64,000 nt of DNA. Origin: GCA-2725625 sp964574215. Lineage in GTDB: Bacteria > Pseudomonadota > Alphaproteobacteria > Rhodospirillales > UBA2165. Made by a program: the position numbers and the translations under genes. Shown here in pieces: positions 18,801 to 27,252 of this stretch. The notes under the pieces were generated by a model. It was not told the DNA's origin. It was given only the letters and a program-made list of their open reading frames with translations, and made no database searches. Each line of letters starts with the position of its first letter. Position 1 is the first letter of the stretch. The stretch covers positions 3,261 through 67,260 of the forward strand of contig CAZNLR010000027.1 of assembly GCA_964574215.1 (NCBI GenBank). Reading direction: 5' to 3'.

Positions 18801-19050
18801 CATTCTTGGGCTGCTGCCCATGGTATTCCGGGTCAATATCGATTTTGTCACCAGGGAAATCGCCTTTGGCGCGCCCTCCACTCAATGGTGGACGCAACTG
18901 GCGACGGCGATTGTCTTTGGCTTGGGTTTTGCGACGATCCTGACGTTGCTGGTTACGCCTTCGTCGCTCATGATTCGCGCCAACGTTCATAGCTGGCGGG
19001 AGAGGCGCGCCAACAGAAAGCTGGCCGCCGAGATCAACCCGGCGGAATGA
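15886..19050 (+). CDS. RND-family efflux transporter permease
   Basis: 1054 residues, the usual length of an AcrB/MexB-type inner-membrane drug:proton antiporter. It has one N-terminal membrane segment, a periplasmic loop starting with ADPDINIPIVYVNAKLDGISPEDAERLI, membrane segments 2-6 with GMLVDGAIVVTEF (the acidic proton-relay region), a second periplasmic loop, and segments 8-12 with GVIALAGIVVNNNIVLID and RMRPVLLTTATTILGLLPM. The adaptor is encoded directly upstream with a 4-base overlap. It ends 2 bases before the convergent pssA stop, and no terminator is visible between them. Confidence 0.95.
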   Translation: MTANVIDAAITHSRTIITTLFLILVSGTVAFVEIPKEADPDINIPIVYVNAKLDGISPEDAERLIIRPIEQELRVIEGVKEMRSTGFEGGANVVLEFDAGFDADKAMDDVREKLDLAKPELPDETEEPTVHEVNFSLFPVLVVILSGELPERQLIGLANSLQDEIEGIPAVLKAQIAGDRDEMVEVIIDPVKLESYGIEASTVTQVMSANNLLVAAGAQDTGKGRFSVKVPGIFETVEDIMNMPVVVDGDAAVRVKDVAEVRNTFKDPKGFARVGGRSAVALEVSKRTGENIIETTEEIRRVVEEERKNWPVDLQNAVRVDFSQDKSDNIRDMLTDLQNNVLSAIVLVMVVIVAVLGLRTAGLVGIAIPGSFLIGILTLAAFGFTLNIVVLFGLILAVGMLVDGAIVVTEFADRKMIEGEPRSLAYGMAAKRMAWPIIASTATTLAAFLPLLFWPGVVGEFMKFLPITLVVTLAASLLMALIFVPTLGSLFGKPGAMDDKTMKAIGAGESGDIEDVGGFTGKYIHFLKIALRHPAKVLIAAIVMLVGVQVVYATFGKGVEFFPDVEPENAKLQVRARGNLSVNEKDALMRQVENRILSMTEFQTIYTRTGKDEDSREAEDIIGTISLEFIDWDRRRPASEILDEVRAKTKDLVGIYIDARKQENGPPVGKPIQLQLTSRYSGLLEEAVLKIRTKLETMDGLLNFEDSRPLPGITWEVSVDRSQAAKFGADIRTIGQAIRLVTGGIKVDEYRPDDTDDEVEIRVRYPVEFRTIKQLDAIRVRTARGLVPLSNFVKRTAEPKIGTVNRVDGKKVLWVKADLKPGLLADDKVQEITAWLKTAGIDSRIGVKFKGEDEEQRKAREFLTKAFGVALFIMAIILVTQFNSFYSALLILSAVIMSTIGVFIGLLVTGQPFGIVMSGVGVIALAGIVVNNNIVLIDTFDRMKKRFGDPTEAILRTGAQRMRPVLLTTATTILGLLPMVFRVNIDFVTREIAFGAPSTQWWTQLATAIVFGLGFATILTLLVTPSSLMIRANVHSWRERRANRKLAAEINPAE

Positions 19051-19052
19051 AA

Positions 19053-19871
19053 TCAATCCGTCAAGGTGTCCTCAACTTCTTCGGCAGTGTTTTGATCCTG
19101 CCCGCTATCCTGTTTCTTGTTCGCTTCCGCTTCCTGGGATCGATATGAGCGGAGACTAAAAGGAAACGTCACGATATAGATGACTAAAATGGCGGTCAGA
19201 GTCAGAAAAGGGGCGCTCACGATCAATGCCGCCAGCAATCCGACCGATAGCATGGTCCACAAAACAAATCGATGTTGGACCCGAAGTTTTTTGAATGAAT
19301 AAGTCGGTAACTGACTGACCAGCAAACCCGAGACAGCGATCATAAATATTGCCACGACGAAAGGTTTACGAATAAAGTCGGCTTCGATTTGAAACGACAA
19401 TATCATGGGCAACAGCACCAGTCCCGCCCCGGCGGGCGCAGGAACGCCGGTGAAGAAATTCTTGGTCCAGGCGGGTTGGTCCGGAGCATCGATATCGGTA
19501 TTGAAGCGGGCCAACCTGAGGGCACAGCAAACGCTGAATAATAGCGCGAGCACCCAACCAACCGGCCCGGCATCTTTCATAGTCCATAGGTAAAGCAGGA
19601 GAGCAGGCGCAACGCCAAATCCGATGAAGTCGGACAAACTATCCAGTTCCGCGCCGAACTTGCTGGTGCCTTGAAGCGCCCGAGCCAAGCGCCCATCCAA
19701 GGCGTCCAGCACCGCGGCGATGACCAGTGATACGATGGCCGGTTCCCATTTTTCTTCAAGACCGAAACGCAAGGCCGTAAGGCCGGCGCATAGCGCCAGC
19801 ATGGTAAGAATATTTGGTATCATCTTGTTAAAAGATAATTCCTTTAACCTTTTACGCCGTGTTCCCAGCAT
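19053..19871 (-). CDS. pssA: CDP-diacylglycerol-serine O-phosphatidyltransferase
   Basis: Makes phosphatidylserine from CDP-diacylglycerol and L-serine at the inner membrane. The CDP-alcohol phosphotransferase motif is complete: DALDGRLARALQGTSKFGAELDSLSD in two adjoining blocks, with the conserved DG, AR, G and D-D residues. The 272 residues hold about seven hydrophobic segments, and the C terminus is charged and tail-like. Psd, the next enzyme in phosphatidylethanolamine synthesis, lies 9 bases upstream on the same strand. Confidence 0.95.
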   Translation of the reverse strand: MLGTRRKRLKELSFNKMIPNILTMLALCAGLTALRFGLEEKWEPAIVSLVIAAVLDALDGRLARALQGTSKFGAELDSLSDFIGFGVAPALLLYLWTMKDAGPVGWVLALLFSVCCALRLARFNTDIDAPDQPAWTKNFFTGVPAPAGAGLVLLPMILSFQIEADFIRKPFVVAIFMIAVSGLLVSQLPTYSFKKLRVQHRFVLWTMLSVGLLAALIVSAPFLTLTAILVIYIVTFPFSLRSYRSQEAEANKKQDSGQDQNTAEEVEDTLTD

Positions 19872-19880
19872 TTTTTTAAC

Positions 19881-20567
19881 CTACCTTACTTCTCCGTTGC
19901 GCGGCGGTTCCTGGGCTCGAAAATCCGCAATAACCGTTTCGCCCGCAATTGTCCGTTGGCCGATGGCGACCATGGGAGGGACTCCATCGGGCAAATAGAC
20001 ATCGACCCTGCTGCCGAACCTGATCAACCCGAATCGCTCTCCGGCTAATACCGGTTGCTCTTCCGTCAGATCGCATTTTATCCGCCGGGCAATCAATCCG
20101 GCAATTTGCACGACCCCCACATCGGCGCCGTCCTCCGTCTTCAGGTGGAAACTTTGGCGCTCGTTGAACTCGCTCGCCTTGTCTAGCGAAGCATTGAAGT
20201 ATTTCCCGGGGCGGTAAGCCAGTTTATTAATCGTGCCCGCAATCGGGATTCGGTTCACGTGAACATCGAATACATTCATAAATATTGATATCCGATTGCG
20301 AGGCGAATCGCCGAGGCCGATTTCCTCGGGCGGAACAGCCGGACCAATGCCCTGGACGACGCCGTCCGCGGGACTGATCACCAAACCGTCCCGGATCGGC
20401 GTCGTCCGGTCGGGATCGCGAAAGAAATAGGCGCACCAAAGGGTTAGAATTACGCCGATCCATCCCAGTGGTTCGTTATAGTAGGCCACAACTGCGGTGA
20501 CGGCCGCAAATACTCCGATAAACGGCCAGCCAGCCCGATTAATAGGCACCAATACCGACTTCAACAA
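19881..20567 (-). CDS. psd: Phosphatidylserine decarboxylase
   Basis: Decarboxylates phosphatidylserine to phosphatidylethanolamine at the inner membrane. The 228-residue length marks the short, archaeal-like class common in alphaproteobacteria. The self-cleavage site that creates the pyruvoyl cofactor is the Gly-Ser of IRFGSRVDVYLP near the C terminus. N-terminal hydrophobic segments, SPADGVVQGI and NVFDVHVNRIPIAG are family features. The start is TTG at 20567, supported by AAGGA seven bases upstream. It forms an operon with pssA. Confidence 0.95.
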   Translation of the reverse strand: MLKSVLVPINRAGWPFIGVFAAVTAVVAYYNEPLGWIGVILTLWCAYFFRDPDRTTPIRDGLVISPADGVVQGIGPAVPPEEIGLGDSPRNRISIFMNVFDVHVNRIPIAGTINKLAYRPGKYFNASLDKASEFNERQSFHLKTEDGADVGVVQIAGLIARRIKCDLTEEQPVLAGERFGLIRFGSRVDVYLPDGVPPMVAIGQRTIAGETVIADFRAQEPPRNGEVR

Positions 20568-20701
20568 TAATCGATCCTTTCTGCATCCGGTTGCTTTCAG
20601 GAAAAATACGCTTGCTCCTGAAAGAACTTATCCGTTAAGCCCGGGTTTTAACCGGGTTTAACGGACTAGTACAGTGCAGTGCTGAGTTTGAGGTAATTAA
20701 T

Positions 20702-21598
20702 TTATGCAGGTAATTCGGTCAATTCCTGGAGGCGCTCGGCTTCTTTCTGAACAATTTCCTTTATTTTATTAAACACCGTATGCTCGATTTGCCTCACCCG
20801 CTCAGGTGAAATGTTGAATCTTTCTCCCAATTCGCCAAGCGTCGGCCGGTCATCCTGTATTCTCCGGTCGATAAAAATTTGACGTTCACGTTCGGAAAAT
20901 TGTTCAAGAGCCTGGGAGATCAACTTTCTTTGAAAGGCCAGCTCCTGCATGTCGCCAATACTCGTCTCCTGATCGTCCGAGGGGTCCATCAAACGGTCTT
21001 GCCATTCCGTGGTTTCTTCATCGTTGACGATTACATTGAGCGATGAATCCTGATTGCTCATTCTCTTTTCCATGGTGAGAACTTCGTGTTCCGCCACATT
21101 GAGGCGTTTCATAATCAATTCAACGTCATCGTTCGACAGATGGCTATCGACGCCGTCGCTCAACTCCATTTTCATGCGGCGTAGGTTGAAAAACAGCTTT
21201 TTCTGGCCGACGGTGGTACCGATTCGCACCAAAGACCAGGAGCGCATGATGTATTCCTGCATGGCGGCCCTGATCCACCACTTGGCGTAGGTGGATAGCC
21301 TGAAACCGCGGCTTTGATCGAAACGGTGAATTGATTGCAATAAACCGATCGTACCTTCCGAGATCAGGTCCTCTTGAGAAAGGCCATACCGTTTAAAACC
21401 GTTGGCTATTTTCGCAACCAGACGCAAGTGGCTGGTCATAAGGGCCTCTAGCGCCTGGTTGTCTTCATGCTTCTGCCAGGCCGTCATGTAGCGGCGTTCG
21501 TCGTCCAGGGACAACATGGGGTACTGGCGAATTTTCCTGAGAAAAACGGAAAGATTTCCCTGATTGCGATAGAAATCAAAGTCGTAGGGTATCGTCAC
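20702..21598 (-). CDS. rpoH: RNA polymerase heat-shock sigma factor
   Basis: Sigma-32 family, directing RNA polymerase to heat-shock promoters. Region 2 has SHLRLVAKIANGFKRYG, EDLISEGTIGLLQSIHRFD and STYAKWWIRAAMQEYIM. The RpoH box QKKLFFNLRR distinguishes it from the housekeeping sigma. Region 4 has ERERQIFIDRRI and LGERFNISPERVRQIE. It has 298 residues. The start is GTG at 21598 with AGGAGA seven bases upstream. It is a single gene flanked by intergenic DNA on both sides. Alphaproteobacteria often have more than one RpoH, and only this one lies in the window. Confidence 0.96.
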   Translation of the reverse strand: MTIPYDFDFYRNQGNLSVFLRKIRQYPMLSLDDERRYMTAWQKHEDNQALEALMTSHLRLVAKIANGFKRYGLSQEDLISEGTIGLLQSIHRFDQSRGFRLSTYAKWWIRAAMQEYIMRSWSLVRIGTTVGQKKLFFNLRRMKMELSDGVDSHLSNDDVELIMKRLNVAEHEVLTMEKRMSNQDSSLNVIVNDEETTEWQDRLMDPSDDQETSIGDMQELAFQRKLISQALEQFSERERQIFIDRRIQDDRPTLGELGERFNISPERVRQIEHTVFNKIKEIVQKEAERLQELTELPA

Positions 21599-21762
21599 GG
21601 CTTATTCTCCTGAGTTGCGAGAACATTTTTATAATTTTCTTTTATTATCTGGTTTTCTTTTCAAGATGAGGATTCAACAGAGCCGTGACGGGGCAGTCGG
21701 CGACTAAGCCAAATATTTTGAATCCATTCTCGGACGCGAATACCTTGGCGCTTTTTTTAGAA

Positions 21763-21779
21763 CGCTACTAGAAGTAGCG
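21763..21779. other. Small perfect hairpin between the response regulator and rpoH
   Basis: CGCTACT (21763-21769) and AGTAGCG (21773-21779) form a 7-bp stem with a 3-nt loop, extended imperfectly by AGAAC/GTTCT. It lacks a downstream T run on the minus strand, so it is not a clear terminator for the response regulator gene that ends at 21812. Confidence 0.4.
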
Positions 21780-21811
21780 GTTGTTCTGAATTGTGGTGAG
21801 CCGATTTAAGG

Positions 21812-22435
21812 TTACGGTTTTCCCGTAAAAGTATCTAATGACATTACGGTTCTTAGAAGGTCCGCTACGGTTTTCGCCTGCATTTTTTCCATCACGCGGG
21901 CACGGTGGACTTCAACGGTGCGTTGGGTAATGCCAAGATCAAAGGCAATTTGCTTGTTCAACTTACCTTCCGCAATCATATCGAGCACGTCTCTTTCTCT
22001 GGGTGTCAGCAGATCCAGACGTTTCTGGATATCGCCTTGAAAATCAAGTTCTTGGATGAGACTCTTGCTTTTGGCGATCGCCTTATCAACCGTTTCCAGC
22101 AGTACCTGGTTGTTAATCGGTTTTTCGACAAAATCGAAGGCGCCTTCTTTCATTGCCCTTACGGCCATCTGCGTATCGCCATGAGCGGTCACGATGATTA
22201 TTGGTAAACCGGAGGGCTCTACAGATAGTTTTTCCTGCAAATCCAAGCCACTGATACCGGGCATGCGGACATCAAGCAAAATACATCCCGGTGCTTCAAC
22301 CGGCATGGCGTCCCAGAAATCGTTGCCTGTATTGAAAACTTCGACTTGTAGATCGACGGATTCAAACAGATCTTTCATCAGTTCCCGATTTACTTCATCG
22401 TCTTCGACAACATAAACCGTTGGTTCGTCGAGCAC
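21812..22435 (-). CDS. FixJ/LuxR-type response regulator
   Basis: 207 residues. A receiver domain (VYVVEDDEVNRELM, phospho-acceptor Asp in CILLDVRMPG, Thr in IIIVTAHGD, Lys in FVEKPINN) is joined to a LuxR/FixJ HTH (LTPRERDVLDMIAEGKLNKQIAFDLGITQRTVEVHRAR, spread over residues about 143-180). The start is GTG at 22435, backed by GGGAGG seven bases upstream. The gene follows the hybrid kinase by 63 bases on the same strand and is its likely phosphorelay partner. Confidence 0.93.
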   Translation of the reverse strand: MLDEPTVYVVEDDEVNRELMKDLFESVDLQVEVFNTGNDFWDAMPVEAPGCILLDVRMPGISGLDLQEKLSVEPSGLPIIIVTAHGDTQMAVRAMKEGAFDFVEKPINNQVLLETVDKAIAKSKSLIQELDFQGDIQKRLDLLTPRERDVLDMIAEGKLNKQIAFDLGITQRTVEVHRARVMEKMQAKTVADLLRTVMSLDTFTGKP

Positions 22436-22498
22436 GTATGTACCTCCCTCGCGCCAATTCGTTACAAATAGAATATGAGTTTAATACGTCGGTTTCAA

Positions 22499-23686
22499 CT
22501 ATTCGGCTAGGTTCTTTGTGGATTTTTGTTGAGGATCATTTTTAAGAGTACGCTCAATTGTATTCAATACATCTTTAATCTCAAATGGTTTGGTCAAATA
22601 TTCGTGAAATCCGGCTTCAATTCCACGGTCGACATCTAATTTCAGGGCGGCGGCGGACAAAGCAATTATCGGGATCGATTTGGTCCTATCGTCATTCTTG
22701 AGCCAGTTTAAGGCGTCGTACCCATTCATACCGGGCAAACTAATATCCATCATTATCAAATCAGGAACTTTGTCGCGAGCGATTTCCAATCCGGTTTCAG
22801 CATTTCTGGCCGTTAATAACTCTAGATTGGGATAGTGGCTGATTACTTCCTCAAACAGGTTTAAGTTCGATTCGTCATCTTCGACATAAAGAATTACAAA
22901 TTTTCCGGATTTAAAGTGATCCGGCGTGCCGTCTGCATAATCCACATCGCTATTACCAAATTCGCCCTTTTGTTGATTGTCATGCTGCAAAGGGAGAGCA
23001 AACCAAAATCTGCTGCCTTGGTTGATTTCGCTGTCGAAGCCAATCCGTCCCCCCATTAGCTCGACCAGCTGTTTGGTAATGGTCAAACCGATGCCGGTAC
23101 CTTCGATTCCGCTTTGTTCCACGCCCAGACGGGTGAACGGTTCAAAAATTTCCGCCTTGCGGTCGTCTGAAATTCCGATACCAGTGTCTTCCACCGTGAT
23201 CTCAAGTTCACTGGGCGGAATATCACGGCAGGTGACGGTGATAGAACCGCCCGGTCGGTTATATTTAATCGAATTAGAAAGAAGATTGAGGAGCGCCTGT
23301 TTGACCCGTGTCGGGTCTGCCTGAAATTTCGGAAGAGCCGATTTATTTTTTACATGATGTATCTTTATTTCGTACCGTTCTGCCAGTGACTGTAAAAGAC
23401 CGATACTTTCATCAATGATGAGATCGGGATCGATGTCATCATATTCCAAAGAAATATTACCGGATTCGATACGCGAAAGATCCAGAATATCGTTGATGAG
23501 TTTGAGTAGATGGTGCCCGCTCTTCAATATTTGGTTGACTTGTTTCGTCTGTCTTTCGCTCAACTGCTCCTTTTTATTCTGCAGCAACAACTGGGCATAT
23601 CCGAGAATAGCGTTCATGGGTGTTCTGAGTTCATGACTCATAGACGCCAGAAACTCAGATTTAGCCCGGTTGGCAAATTCGGCCAT
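22499..23686 (-). CDS. Hybrid sensor histidine kinase, kinase and receiver part (frameshifted from its PAS part)
   Basis: 395 residues from the first available ATG. It contains the H box SMSHELRTPMNAILGYA, the N box LLNLLSNSIKYN, the G1 box ITVEDTGIGIS and the G2 box GTGIGLTITKQLV. A receiver domain follows (ILYVEDDESN, Asp in LIMMDISLPGMNG, Lys in YLTKPF). The frame is open upstream of the ATG to about 23755, reading KISGTSQDITKQRRTEEVL, the normal linker after a PAS domain. It is therefore the second half of the upstream PAS gene. Whether the halves are joined in the cell depends on whether the frameshift is real. Confidence 0.9.
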   Translation of the reverse strand: MAEFANRAKSEFLASMSHELRTPMNAILGYAQLLLQNKKEQLSERQTKQVNQILKSGHHLLKLINDILDLSRIESGNISLEYDDIDPDLIIDESIGLLQSLAERYEIKIHHVKNKSALPKFQADPTRVKQALLNLLSNSIKYNRPGGSITVTCRDIPPSELEITVEDTGIGISDDRKAEIFEPFTRLGVEQSGIEGTGIGLTITKQLVELMGGRIGFDSEINQGSRFWFALPLQHDNQQKGEFGNSDVDYADGTPDHFKSGKFVILYVEDDESNLNLFEEVISHYPNLELLTARNAETGLEIARDKVPDLIMMDISLPGMNGYDALNWLKNDDRTKSIPIIALSAAALKLDVDRGIEAGFHEYLTKPFEIKDVLNTIERTLKNDPQQKSTKNLAE

Positions 23687-23730
23687 GCTTTTCGCGTCTT
23701 CGAGAACTTCTTCGGTTCGTCTCTGCTTCG

Positions 23731-26022
23731 TTATATCCTGGGAAGTTCCAGAAATTTTGATTGTTCATTTCGGTCATCATAGGTAATTTCCCCTTCGCCC
23801 TTGATGACCCGTTCTGTCCCATCTTTGCGAACAATCCTGAAGTCATTTGAAAACCTGGTTTCCCGGTTTTGCATGCATTCGTCCATTATTCTTATGTGTT
23901 TTTCCCGGTCTTCGGGATGAACGGTTTCATAGAAATCAAGATAGGTCGGATGATCATTTTCCGTGTCGAAGCCGAAGATGCGGAAATTCTCGTTTGACCA
24001 AGTAATTGAATTGTCAAGCAGATCGCGCTCCCAACTTCCGATATTCGCGATCCGTTGCGCGTTATCCAGTCTGATCTGATTGCTTCTTAATAAATCGGTG
24101 GTCTTTTTGAGAATGGTTATGTCCATGGACAGTACGAAAAGGCCGATAACGTCGCCATCGTCACCGAAATCTGGAGTTATCGTCACCTGGGTATCAATGA
24201 CGCCGCCGTCTTTTGACGGAAGTTGATTTTCGTAAATTACGATTTCACCGTCGTACGCCCGGTCGGTGTAAGGTTTGATCCGTTGAAAAATCTCGTCACC
24301 GAATATTTCACTATAGGTCTTGCCGATAACCTCATCTGGCTTGAGGCCGATTGTCTCGAAATATTTATTGGCGAATTGGAATTTTAAATTTTTATCGTTG
24401 TAGGCAACCAGAGCCGGGATCGTATCGGTGATTAACCGGATTCGGTCCTCACTTGCTTTCAACCGCTCTTCGCGTTTTTTCGATTCTGTTATATCCGCGA
24501 ATAGAACGATGGTACTGCCGTCATCCAATTTGTGTTTCCGCACCTGCATCCAGGTGTCCCCGAGCCGATCTTCGTGTACGGAGCTTGGCTTGCGGAAGCT
24601 TTCCAGGCGTTCTTCGATCCAGGATTCTATCAGTTCTTTGGATCCCGGACGTTTACCATGCAATCCCAGGCACCTGATGAAGTCGGCATACTTTTTTCCC
24701 GGAGCGAGAAATTCCTGTCCTTCCGGATGCGAATCTCTGAAAAAGCTGTTGCAGAACAGGAATCGCTCTTGCGCGTCCCACATGGCAAAACCTTCGGAAA
24801 TGTTCTCAATTGCCGTGAAGAAGCGGTTATGTAGATTTTCGGCGCTTTGCCGGGCGAGTGATTCGGCAGTTTCATCGACGGTGGTGCCGCGAAAACCCTG
24901 AAATATTCCGTCCTCACCGAATACGGGCCGGCCACTGCTGCTGAAATATCTTAACCGGCCATTGGCGTCGTAGGTGGAATACCTGAAGCTCTTGAAAGGC
25001 CGGTGCGCTTCCATATCTGCTTGGTGTCGACTCCACGCTTCGTTGTCACGATCAAGAATTTCAAGTTCCCACCTTTTTTTCCCTTTGACATAATCGAAAT
25101 CGAAATCCTCTAGCTCCGACACCGGTGGTGTTACGAACTTGTAACGGTGATTTTCATCGGTCTCCCAGAATATGTCGGCAGCAGATTCGGCGAAATCTCT
25201 GAACCTTTGTTCGCTTTCCGCAAGAGCCGATTCCGCCGCTTCAATTTTTGAAAGATCACTCATGGTCACCAGAACCGAATTTTCACCGTCCCAGATCACC
25301 GGGGCGGCGATATCGGTTGTGTAAAAACTTTCGCCGTTCAGTTTTAAATGAAGGATTTTGACCGGTTCCAAGGGGCGCACATTTTGTTCAACTTCTTCGC
25401 GGCGGTTGTTGATGATGTCTTGGTAGTCCGGGTGAGAAAGTTCAAGCGATGTTTTGCCGAGTAATTCCGTTTCTGAATTCGCTCCAAATAGTATCTGGGC
25501 AGACTTATTGGCGAACTTCACCACAAAATTCCTGTGGACGACGATCGCGGTCGGCGATGTCTCGATCAAGATGCGGTACCTGGCCTCGCTTTCCTGCAAG
25601 GTGATTTCGGCATTCAATTTGGCGGTGATGTCGACGGCAACGCCGTGGGCTCCCGAAAAATGACCGGATCCCGATTCAAACATTGGCGTGCCGCTCATTG
25701 AAAAATGTCTGGTGACACCGTTCTCGTCATCGATGCCGATGGTAAAGTCGCGGAATGGCTGGCGGAATAACCCGCTAAGGTCTCCTTGGATTAATTCGTC
25801 CGGGGATACCAGTATGTCAATTTTCTTGCCGATAAAGTCTCGGGTTTTTAGGCCAAGGATTTCCGTAAACCGGCCGGCGATTTCGGTAATTTTGAAATCG
25901 CTGCCAATTTCCCAGGTCCAGTCCGCCAGAAGACTAAGAATATCCTCCCGTCGTTGAGCGGTCTCGTCGCTATCAACGTAATCCTGATCGGTGTCGATCA
26001 TATGGTAAGATTTATCATCCAC
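23731..26022 (-). CDS. Multi-PAS sensor protein, N-terminal part of a frameshifted hybrid kinase
   Basis: 763 residues with no membrane segment. I count six PAS-type units: about 20-135, 140-250, 265-385, 390-510, 515-635 and 645-755. The last has the PAC-like ending KDGTERVIKGEGEITYD. The protein then reads ...NEQSKFLELPRI and stops, whereas one extra base in the four-T run at 23755-23758 gives NEQSKISGTSQDIT and runs straight into the kinase frame. The repaired protein would have 1174 residues. The annotated start is GTG at 26022; an ATG at 26001 is an alternative. Confidence 0.85.
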   Translation of the reverse strand: MDDKSYHMIDTDQDYVDSDETAQRREDILSLLADWTWEIGSDFKITEIAGRFTEILGLKTRDFIGKKIDILVSPDELIQGDLSGLFRQPFRDFTIGIDDENGVTRHFSMSGTPMFESGSGHFSGAHGVAVDITAKLNAEITLQESEARYRILIETSPTAIVVHRNFVVKFANKSAQILFGANSETELLGKTSLELSHPDYQDIINNRREEVEQNVRPLEPVKILHLKLNGESFYTTDIAAPVIWDGENSVLVTMSDLSKIEAAESALAESEQRFRDFAESAADIFWETDENHRYKFVTPPVSELEDFDFDYVKGKKRWELEILDRDNEAWSRHQADMEAHRPFKSFRYSTYDANGRLRYFSSSGRPVFGEDGIFQGFRGTTVDETAESLARQSAENLHNRFFTAIENISEGFAMWDAQERFLFCNSFFRDSHPEGQEFLAPGKKYADFIRCLGLHGKRPGSKELIESWIEERLESFRKPSSVHEDRLGDTWMQVRKHKLDDGSTIVLFADITESKKREERLKASEDRIRLITDTIPALVAYNDKNLKFQFANKYFETIGLKPDEVIGKTYSEIFGDEIFQRIKPYTDRAYDGEIVIYENQLPSKDGGVIDTQVTITPDFGDDGDVIGLFVLSMDITILKKTTDLLRSNQIRLDNAQRIANIGSWERDLLDNSITWSNENFRIFGFDTENDHPTYLDFYETVHPEDREKHIRIMDECMQNRETRFSNDFRIVRKDGTERVIKGEGEITYDDRNEQSKFLELPRI

Positions 26023-26120
26023 CTCTTTGCGGCCTTTCGAGAAGTTTCACATCATCCGCCGTAATTATTGGTATGAAAGTTACGACACCCGCAATTCCCT
26101 AGACCAACTCACCGGCGAGT

Positions 26121-27140
26121 CTAGTTGATCGACGGCAGTGTAAAAACCTGACCTGGAAATATCATATCGGGGTTTTTTATCTGTTCCTTATTGGCTTCGT
26201 AGATAACGGTGTATCTAAAGCCCGTTCCGTAGGTGCGTCTGGCGATGCGCCACAAACTGTTGCCCGATTCGACGACCACCAGACTGCCGGGTTTAACACC
26301 GGTAAGGGGAACGGATCTGGCAAATACCACTTCGACCCTGGCCTGCACTTTGCCCTTTTTATCCACCTGGTCCGCGCGCAACGTATAGACTCCGGGCTTC
26401 ACTCGTTTTTCCGGCGATTGCAGCCACAAACCCTTTTTTCCCGTGGTGCTGCGGCCGAAGAAATTGTTGTCGATGTAGGTGTGAATTACGGACCCCGGCG
26501 GCGCTTTGCCGGTGACATCAAGTTTGCCGTCCTCATCGTAATCGATGGCTTCGACGGAAAGGGCTATCGAATCGATGGCGGATGACCCGGGCGACGGTTT
26601 CTGCAGTACTTTGACACCGCCGCCGCCTTTCTTGGGAACCTTCATGGCCAACGGCTGGGTTGGATCACTGGTCACGCGTCCGGCGATATCCTTGCCTTTT
26701 TCCGGCACAACTAGGACGACATTCGATTCGGATGGCACCGATTTTTCGCCGGAGCCGACCATGCGAAGAGACAACTGGTGACTGCCGGATTCCAGTGGCG
26801 TGGTGGGGACGAAGACCCACTCTCCCCTTTTGTCGGCTGTGACTTCGCCTATTTTTTTGTCACCGTCAAAAATTTCCACTTTCGAACCGGGCGCGGCGCG
26901 GCCGGCCATGACGGTATCTCCCTGGGGATTTATGCGGACGATATCGAAACTGGGACGGACGACTTGCGGCGTTTCGACTTTCGCTTTAACCGGCGTTTTA
27001 GGCTTGGCCTGATCCGATGATTGGGCGGCGGTTTCCTTGTTCTGCGGAGCGTCGTCAGCGTCGTCGAGAACGAAATTCAAACTTATCGCAGCCGCAACGA
27101 CGATACCGCCGATAATGGCCAATAGTGCCGATTTTGTCAC
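26121..27140 (-). CDS. LysM-domain protein with membrane anchor and Ig-like repeats
   Basis: 339 residues. One N-terminal membrane segment (about 6-25) is followed by a low-complexity linker, then two beta-rich units resembling bacterial Ig-like repeats (INPQGDTVMAGRAAPGSKVEIFDG and VTGKAPPGSVIHTYIDNNF). The C-terminal LysM domain (VVESGNSLWRIARRTYG ... IKNPDMIFPGQVFTLP) binds peptidoglycan. The protein is likely anchored in the inner membrane and facing the cell wall. The start is GTG at 27140 with GAGG upstream. LysM proteins of this build are common in alphaproteobacteria, and their precise role is not established. Confidence 0.85.
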   Translation of the reverse strand: MTKSALLAIIGGIVVAAAISLNFVLDDADDAPQNKETAAQSSDQAKPKTPVKAKVETPQVVRPSFDIVRINPQGDTVMAGRAAPGSKVEIFDGDKKIGEVTADKRGEWVFVPTTPLESGSHQLSLRMVGSGEKSVPSESNVVLVVPEKGKDIAGRVTSDPTQPLAMKVPKKGGGGVKVLQKPSPGSSAIDSIALSVEAIDYDEDGKLDVTGKAPPGSVIHTYIDNNFFGRSTTGKKGLWLQSPEKRVKPGVYTLRADQVDKKGKVQARVEVVFARSVPLTGVKPGSLVVVESGNSLWRIARRTYGTGFRYTVIYEANKEQIKNPDMIFPGQVFTLPSIN

Positions 27141-27252
27141 GTTTGCCTCATTCTTTGATGTGGGTGATTGCTTGCCGCAATTTCACGTCGGTCAGAGTAG
27201 TACGTGGCGCATCGAGAGGCAACAATCACCGGTAAAAAGGTTAATCGGTATT

